NCBI GenBank assembly: GCA_003049465.1
Contig: PYSS01000042.1
Span: 209,241-273,240, forward strand
Direction: 5' to 3'
DNA: 64,000 bases
Source of the DNA: Magnaporthiopsis rhizophila
Taxonomy: Eukaryota > Ascomycota > Sordariomycetes > Magnaporthales > Magnaporthaceae
This document shows, in pieces, positions 57,628 to 64,000 of this stretch. The notes under the pieces are model-generated. The model was not told where the DNA came from, did no database searches, and was given only the letters and a program-made list of their open reading frames with translations. The position numbers were made by a program, and so were the translations under genes. Numbering within the stretch: the first letter of the stretch is position 1; every line of letters begins with the position of its first letter.

Positions 57628-59274
57628 TTAATAAGCATGCATCGCCGGGTCCCTCAATAAGCGCTCCATTGCCCCTTTCTCAAGGCACAAACTAGCATCC
57701 AGCGCCCCCGCCCCATCAACATCAACAACCTGTAACAGCCCATCCATCAGCGGCATCACGCCCTGCACGTACCTCGCCTTCGCCCCTTTCCCCTGGCTGC
57801 CGCCGCCGCAAGGGTCGAGCCCGTAGACCCCGAGCCTCGCCCACGACGTGACGAGCACATGCCGCTTCCCCAGGAACGCCTGCCACAGCCGCTGCGGGCT
57901 CACCTCGTGCGCCGCGTCGTGCACGTACGCCGCCACGGCCTCGGGCGTGAACTTCTCCACCGTCTCGCGGATTTGACTCGCTATCTCCCCGATTGTGGCT
58001 GTGGCCATCGCCGCGGGCTGTTGTTTCGCGTGCGCCAGCAGCAAGGGCGATCCGGCGAATTTGTCGGGTAGTGGAGGGGAGAAGCGGTGGCGCAGGCCGA
58101 GGGTGATGTCCATGTAAACCTCTTCCTCGCTTTCGCTTTCGGCCGGCGAGTGGTGGGGGTAGCGCGCACGGTTGATCAAGATCCAGAGATGCGCGAGGAG
58201 AGCATCGAGCCGGGAGATGATGCGGCTGTTTCCTGCCGGCATTGTGGATTCTGCCGTCGCCTTGAGGCAGGCGAGAGCTGCCGCGGGGAACATGATCTGC
58301 ACCCGCTCCACGGGCGCAGCCATATCCCAAGACGGCCAAGGGGGCGGCTCGGAAGGGCTGAGCGCCACCGAGTCGAGCGACGACGGCATTGTCGCTTCGG
58401 TGGCCTTGCGGGTCACTGTTGGATAGCCCGGGGCGGACCAGTCCCACCAGTCGTAGCGGTGCATTGGCAGGGCGCGAGCGATTTCGATTTTGCGCCTATC
58501 AGGGGGTGGTGCGTGTTGCTCCGGGACGATGCAGAGGCCAGCGAGAGTTTCCAGCCTGGACGGGTCGATCATGGGAGGCGCCACGGCATCGTGGTCTAGC
58601 TCCCGCATTCCCTTCAGGAGAGTGTCCCTGGAGCGGGCAGCCCAGGCGCGCATAAATGACATCAGGCCGGCCGCGTCGGCGAGCGGGTGCGCCATGGTGG
58701 TGCAGACGCTAAAGCCGCCACAGCGGAACGCGGTGAGCCGGACGGCGACAGACGGGAGGCCAGCGCACAGGACGTCGAGGGACGAGAGTGCCATCTTGGT
58801 TGCGGGGGTGAAGTCGTGCTGGCGGAAGGCTGTGGCATCCCAAATATTGGGGCTGCAATCGCTGCTGTTTGCCGCAGCGGCCCTTTCGGGCACCACATCT
58901 GCCAGATTAGCATCGCACTCGGCCGTGACGAGCTCGACTCCGGGGTCGGTGGGTGTGCCATGGTCGACAGAGAGCCGGCCGAGGTGGTGCGGCACGGCGG
59001 TGTGTTTGGTTTCCTTCTCGGTTGCCCACCGCAGCTGCCCGGCGAAATGACGGTAGTCGTTTAGCGTCTGGGATAGGGAGATTTCCAGGGCCGGGAAGAC
59101 TTCCTCGCGAGTGGAGACGCCATCTGACCTGTCATAGAACCAGATTGAGGCTGTTGGGGAAAACCTCGCTACTGTCGCGTCGAGGACAGAGAGCCTAGTG
59201 GTGATTTTTTCGGAGGAGGATTCTTGAGGGAACACTCTTTTGGTCTTAACAACGCGGAGCATTGTTATGTCCAT
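57628..59274 (-). CDS. BAHD-type O-acyltransferase (transferase family)
   Basis: I start at the ATG at 59274 (MDITMLRVVKTKRVFPQ), giving 548 residues; the frame is open to 59403, but the extra 43 residues lack domain character. The order LSVLDATVARFSPTASIWFY, FRCGGFSVCTTMAHPLADAA and, further on, NSRIISRLDALLAHLWILIN fits the fungal/plant transferase family. The HxxxD active site is HPLAD with His196 and Asp200. The second family motif, DFGWG near the C-terminus, is not recognisable; SWARLGVYGLDPCGGG stands in its place. Members transfer acyl groups from CoA to hydroxyl or amine groups of secondary metabolites. Acceptor unknown; the altered DFGWG region suggests a divergent enzyme. It is GC-rich and uninterrupted, isolated between retroelements. 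Confidence 0.82.
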   Translation of the reverse strand: MDITMLRVVKTKRVFPQESSSEKITTRLSVLDATVARFSPTASIWFYDRSDGVSTREEVFPALEISLSQTLNDYRHFAGQLRWATEKETKHTAVPHHLGRLSVDHGTPTDPGVELVTAECDANLADVVPERAAAANSSDCSPNIWDATAFRQHDFTPATKMALSSLDVLCAGLPSVAVRLTAFRCGGFSVCTTMAHPLADAAGLMSFMRAWAARSRDTLLKGMRELDHDAVAPPMIDPSRLETLAGLCIVPEQHAPPPDRRKIEIARALPMHRYDWWDWSAPGYPTVTRKATEATMPSSLDSVALSPSEPPPWPSWDMAAPVERVQIMFPAAALACLKATAESTMPAGNSRIISRLDALLAHLWILINRARYPHHSPAESESEEEVYMDITLGLRHRFSPPLPDKFAGSPLLLAHAKQQPAAMATATIGEIASQIRETVEKFTPEAVAAYVHDAAHEVSPQRLWQAFLGKRHVLVTSWARLGVYGLDPCGGGSQGKGAKARYVQGVMPLMDGLLQVVDVDGAGALDASLCLEKGAMERLLRDPAMHAY

Positions 59275-59485
59275 CTTACGTGCCTTTAGCAGGGAAGTAT
59301 TAGTTGCTAAACATGCTGACAATTTATTTGTGGCGATTCCAATCCATCCTTTTATCCACAAATTTGGAATCCTTTTGCGGCGTGCGGTACAGGTAGCATG
59401 CATGGTGATTAAAAATGAGCCATCGCATGCAGATCCACCTCAGCCGGGTGACAGGTCAACGCTGCCCCTTTTCCAAGCCGTAAAA

Positions 59486-59884
59486 GTGTTACGACCGCGC
59501 TACGCCCGGAAGGGACAGGAGGGCTGGGGCAAACCCCCAGCAATACGCCTCAACCCCGCGGCAGGGTAGTACGGCAGGACACGTGATATTAAAAGGATCT
59601 CAGGATCTGTCTGTGGGAACGATAGATCCACAAATCCCAGGAATGTAATATAAAGGTTGCCCAGGTATAAGAAGGACAGGACCTTCCAGGTAATAGGTAG
59701 CTTTAATTAAGGCCTCGGCATTAGTCAACTTAAGTTAGCTCCAAAATAACCTTTTGGGCAAGCAATACAGACAATTGTTTTACCAGACCCCAAGTTACAT
59801 GCAAGATAACCTTGCAACCCAGTTACTGCTCGACACCACCCCTAGCTGCCCTACCTTAGGAGTACAAGGCTTGTGATTGTAACA
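59486..59884 (+). repeat. Solo LTR, 399 bp, with AAAAG target duplication
   Basis: Starts TGTTACGACC and ends TTGTAACA, like the 513-bp LTRs, and shares with them the ggcctcggcattagt / cttaagttagctccaa block and the region before the end. Flanked on both sides by aaaag (59481-59485 and 59885-59889). No internal element follows. It is clearly less mutated than the full element and 114 bp shorter, so it is a related subfamily. Confidence 0.88.
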
Positions 59885-60411
59885 AAAAGTTATAAAAGTG
59901 TCGTGCAGGGCGGGCTGGAACTGCGCACGCTGCAAAAGCTTCCGGTAAGCTTTAAGCCTTATAGTTTTAATTAGTATAAATTCAAGCCCCCTTGTTGGAT
60001 CACCCCCTTGCTAGGCCACTTTTTTTCAGCCCCGATCCGGAACGACCCTAGACCGCTACTCCCGCATATCTCGATGAAAATGTTATACTTATTAATTAAT
60101 ACTTATATAAGTTAAATAAGTATAAGGTTACTGTACCGTATTTACCCTGTATTTCACGGTATAATCGCTTATATAAGGACTTAACGGGTTGTAACCCTTG
60201 ATATTATAACTGTCACGGCATTGAAGCTGGGTGCTAGGTTGAAGATTTGTTGTTACACAAGGAGGAAGGTCCGCTGGCTCCGTAGGGAGCCGGCGGATCA
60301 TTGGCTAAATACAGGTGTACGGGCTTGGTCTCGTAACAATAACGTTCCCTTTTGCCTTTATAATGTAACAGGTATTACCTTCATCTGTTCCTGTAACGGT
60401 TTGTTATATTT
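59885..60411. other. Intergenic between solo LTR and inverted repeat
   Basis: No gene seen. A hairpin-forming pair tccgctggctcc / ggagccggcgga lies at about 60270-60298. A sequence starting TGTCACGGCATTG near 60210 could be the edge of another repeat. Confidence 0.35.
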
Positions 60412-60598
60412 TGTGATAGGTCAGGCCACAAAAGGGTTGTCTGGTGGGTGCCAAAGTGGTGTTATTCTATAAGATAAGGAGGAAAGGGTAAAATCGGGCC
60501 TTGCCTTTAAAGGGTTCGAGATAACCCCTATATATAAAAGTCCTGGCCCAGCACCTTTGGGTTATATGATCCGTGCCCAGCACGGATCCGTAATATAG
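60412..60598 (+). repeat. Left arm of a ~190-bp inverted repeat
   Basis: Reads through ggtgggtgccaaagtggtg and ggttatatgatccgtgccc. The reverse complement of 61764-61956 matches along its whole length with small indels and mainly C/T and G/A differences. Confidence 0.8.
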
Positions 60599-61381
60599 CC
60601 CTTTTTTTGCCGTGCATTCTTCTTTCCCGGCCGGGCTTGGTTATAATGGTTTTATTTATTATGCTTTTTTGGGAACCGTATTAGTTATTTGCGGATTTTT
60701 GGTCGGATTTATTCCTGTATCTTTCTTTTTATTAATTTGCCTTTAATTTGCCCTTGGTTAAATTATTATCCTTTTTTCCGTTCCTGCTTTATAAATTATT
60801 ATTATTATTTTATATTTTTTTTATAATTTGGGCGGAATTTTTGTATTATTAGATAAATCTTATATTATTCTTTTTTTTCCTTTTATCCGCTCCTTTTTCC
60901 CAATTTTTTTCTCTCCTTTTTTTGCCTATTTTTCTGCTTTTTCCTATCCCATTTTTTTTGCTTTTTCCTATCCCATTTTTTTTTATAACGCTGCTCTTTT
61001 TTTTATAACCATTTAATTTGCCTCGTCTAAAATTTCAATTATAATATAACTATTATTACCGAAACTTTTTAACCTTTTCCAAAAAATTTTAATAAGGATC
61101 TTTTTTTTTTTAAAAAAAAAAATTTGGCGTTTAATTGGTAATTTTAAAGTTAAAGGCAATTTTGATAATAAGGATATTGCGGTGTTGCAATTTTTGCTAA
61201 TTTTATATGTTTAATGCATAATTGTAAATCGGATTGGTATTATTTCGGATTTTTATTTTTTGCAAATTATAAATAACAAATTTATAATTGATTAAAATTT
61301 ATAATTATATTATTTTTTATACAATTATAACGTATAATATTTGTTATAAAAGTAAAATAATATGCAAATATCCCAATGCAT
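60599..61381. other. T-rich, AT-rich spacer
   Basis: Between the inverted-repeat arm and the inverted LTR fragment. 60650-61020 is pyrimidine-rich on the plus strand with a short duplication of tttttcctatcccattttt near 60930-60985. No gene seen. Confidence 0.45.
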
Positions 61382-61620
61382 TGTTACAATTACAGGCCTT
61401 CTGCTCCTAGGGTAGGGCACCTAAGGGCGGTATTGAGCAGTACTGGGTTGCAAGGTCGCCTTGCACGTGATCTGGGGTCTGGTAGGAACATTATCTGTTA
61501 TTATTTGCCCAAAGGAATGCTTTGAAGCTAATTTAGGTTAACTAATACCAAGGCCTTAGTTAAAAGCTATCCATACCGTAGAAAGTCCTTTTTTTTATAC
61601 CTGCTCGATTTATATACGGT
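61382..61620 (-). repeat. Inverted partial LTR
   Basis: Starts TGTTACAATTACAGGCCTT, the reverse complement of an LTR end, and matches the reverse complement of the 3' part of the solo LTR (tgggttgcaaggt, tggggtctggta, aggccttagttaaa). The 5' part of the LTR is not found to the right, so the copy is truncated or diverged. Confidence 0.75.
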
Positions 61621-61763
61621 GTTTAGTGATATTATCGATACGCCTATCCTTTTAAGTATTAAGGATATCGAGTGATACTTTTGATATTTCCCGGGCTCGA
61701 TATATCACCCTATAGTTATGTGATTTTTTATATTAGCTTGGTTTTAGTTATTTGGCCTTTGGC

Positions 61764-61956
61764 TTTGTTACGGATCTGTGCTGGACACGGATCATATAAC
61801 CTAAGGATTGCTCCCTGGGCCAGAACTCCTATATATAATGGCCGCCCCGAGCCCTCCAAAGGTAAGGCCCAATCCTACCTTTTTTCCCCTTATTTTATAA
61901 AATAACACCATTTTGGCACCCACCAAACGACCCTTTTATAGCCTAACCTATCATAT
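61764..61956 (-). repeat. Right arm of the ~190-bp inverted repeat
   Basis: Partner of 60412-60598 in inverted orientation. It ends 22 bp before the apparent gag start of the telomere-proximal retroelement, so it may be that element's leader. Confidence 0.8.
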
Positions 61957-61978
61957 TTTTACAAAAATTTTTCCGCAA

Positions 61979-63885
61979 ATGGCGGATTATACTAAAAAAT
62001 CCGGGAAACGGGCAACTTTCCCGGCAATTACGGAGCCTTTTCCACCAAGCCACACTGCGCATTAGGAGCACCGCAAGCTGGTATTCATAGCGGACCTGCA
62101 ATAATAACTGAAAAAAATTACGGAACAGATAAAATAATTTGGCATAAGTAATGCGAAAGCCCAAAATTTCAGCTTTATAGGTTCGCTACCCTCCTTAATA
62201 ATTCCCCCGCAAATCTGGACAGCTATCCAAATACCAGGCAGTACACCAGTATACCTATATATTTCCGAAAACAAACCAGCCAGCAAAATTAACATATCGA
62301 AACGCAAATTATTAAAAAAGCCCTTACTGTACAAAAATAACGGGAGCTTTTTTATAGCCTGGAGATAATTAATTAGTTATAAATTTTAAAAAAAATGCAA
62401 AGTTTATCGGTAATAATAAAAACCAGTTCAAATATATCTGGGTATGCCTAACCCTAAATATCCAGGCAGTTGTATATATTTATTATAAATGCAAAAAAAG
62501 TGCAGGAGCCTTTTATAACCCGACCAATTTTTTTCAGTATTTAACCGAAATGTTCGATAACCGCTTAAATAATAATAAGTATTAATATACCTGGAAATAT
62601 TTAGGATAAAAAAAAACCAATTGTTTAATATTTTCCTGTGCTTTTTCGAAAAGAAACTGGCAATAACGGGCAATTTAAATTGGTTAAAAAAAATTAGGAT
62701 TAATTATTTTAAATTTAGGGTATTATACCGGATCCGGAAAGCTTTTGTAAAACAATTAGGCAAAATTAGCTTATATAATTATATGGTTAAAATATTTCGG
62801 ATAATTACACAAGATTTGGAAATAATTGATATAGAATAATATTTTTACCGTAGCAATTTACCCGTTAGCGTTTTGCCCCCGGTTATAAATAAAAATAGCA
62901 ATACCCAAATAATAATAAAAAATATACAGTTTAAACCAAATAAGCCTAAAGGTAATAAAGGCAAAAGCGATAGGGGAATTTAGCAAATTATTTGGGCCAT
63001 TCCGAAAAAAATAAAAACCAGGCAAAAAAAAAAGGTATGTTACTATTGCAGCAAAATGGGACATATATTTAGGATTTATAAATTTTTTTTAATTGTTAAA
63101 CCATAAGCCGATATAGCCCAAACTATTACCAAAAAAAGGACCAAAGCGGAAAATAAATAATCCCGGGTATAAATTTTAGCCGGGGAAAAAAAAAAGGAAT
63201 ATAATAATCAAAATAGTATCGGATTAATATTTAATAAATAATAGGCAGCAAATTTAAAAAAAATTGAACGAAATATAAATGGACCATTTTTTATTATTTT
63301 TGTAATTTTTAATAGCCATTATTATATCGATATATAGGTTAATACGGGTTGCAATTATTATATTGCTATAAATAAAAGTTTTATAATAAAGCTGCAAATA
63401 AAATAAGTATATTTTAATATACCAAAAATATTAGGGTTAATTTTGGGGTATATAAGGGTATTTATTAAATATATAGCTAAATACCAGATAAATATCGATA
63501 AATAAATATTAATAATAATTTTTTATATTATTCCGGGAATATTCAGGAATATAATTTTAAAATTGCTATAAATAAAGTATAAAAAAATAATACTTAACCT
63601 ATAAGCAGAAAAGCTCCGGATCAAAGCCAAAAAAAATATAATGATAAAAAATTTACAATACCAAACTTAAAATAAAAATAAACCTATTTTAATTATTATA
63701 AACTGGTTTATAACAATTTATTAATATTATTAATAATAATAAAACAAAAATAACCAAAAATTTTATATAATATTATTATAAAAAATAACAAAAATTATCC
63801 AAATTATAATTTTTATTATACCGATAATATTCCACCTAAAAAACGGATATGGCCTACCCAAATTATTAATAGAAAAAGCTGATAG
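61979..63885 (+). mobile_element. Truncated LTR retroelement: gag and protease start, RIP-degraded
   Basis: From an ATG at 61979 (MADYTKKSGKRATFPAITEP) gag-like sequence runs on the plus strand with many stops. A zinc knuckle at about 63040-63085 reads CYYCSKMGHIFRIYK (CX2CX4HX4C with the last Cys changed to Tyr). A protease-like block near 63330 reads VNTGCNYYIAINKSF, where VDSGCN is expected. No reverse transcriptase, integrase or 3' LTR follows: the element is cut off by the telomere. Confidence 0.72.
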
Positions 63886-63897
63886 TTAGGGTTAGGG

Positions 63898-63938
<41 letters not shown>

Positions 63939-64000
63939 GGTTAGGGTTAGGGTTAGGGTTAGGGTTAGGGTTAGGGTTAGGGTTAGGGTTAGGGTTAGGG
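63886..64000 (+). repeat. Telomere, (TTAGGG)n
   Basis: About 19 TTAGGG units run to the last base in G-rich orientation, as expected at a right chromosome end. One unit near 63916 is TTTAGGG. Confidence 0.98.

Overview
The window is the right-hand end of a chromosome from a filamentous ascomycete (Pezizomycotina, probably a Sordariomycete). Four things point there: short GT-AG introns of 50-125 nt, HET-domain genes, AT-rich retrotransposon relics carrying the C-to-T/G-to-A mutations typical of RIP, and a terminal (TTAGGG)n array running to the last base. Species is not determined.

Layout. 1-7.2 kb: the 5' end of a HET-domain gene, then a small catabolic-looking cluster of a DapA-family aldolase/synthase, an ACS-family (Dal5-like) MFS permease and a divergent Zn(II)2Cys6 regulator. 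7.2-14.2 kb: gene-poor DNA with a minisatellite, a broken PD-(D/E)XK-like gene and a CT microsatellite. 14.2-21.7 kb: a large ankyrin protein, a damaged kinase-like/ankyrin gene and a HeLo-like/pseudokinase protein. 21.7-27 kb: mostly degenerate DNA. 27-31.9 kb: a one-TM protein, a three-exon unknown gene, a subtilisin-like protease and, divergently, a gasdermin-like protein. 33-41.3 kb: two HET genes around a rhamnogalacturonan acetylesterase. 42.2-48.7 kb: one enormous gene (about 2,140 residues) with a papain-like and a zinc-phospholipase-C-like region and a bacterial look, broken by one frameshift. 49.3-56.6 kb: a complete but stop-riddled Ty3/Gypsy chromovirus with 513-bp LTRs and a 5-bp target duplication. 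57.6-59.3 kb: an acyltransferase gene in a GC-rich island. 59.5-63.9 kb: a solo LTR, inverted repeats and a truncated second retroelement, capped by the telomere at 63,886.

The main biological signal is regulated cell death and non-self recognition. The divergent protease/gasdermin pair has the architecture of the Podospora het-Q2/het-Q1 system, in which a subtilisin-like protease cleaves and activates a gasdermin pore. Around it sit a HeLo-like/pseudokinase protein, ankyrin proteins and three HET-domain genes, several of them broken. Assignments rest on motifs read by eye; no database search was run. Introns were placed by splice consensus plus reading-frame continuity.
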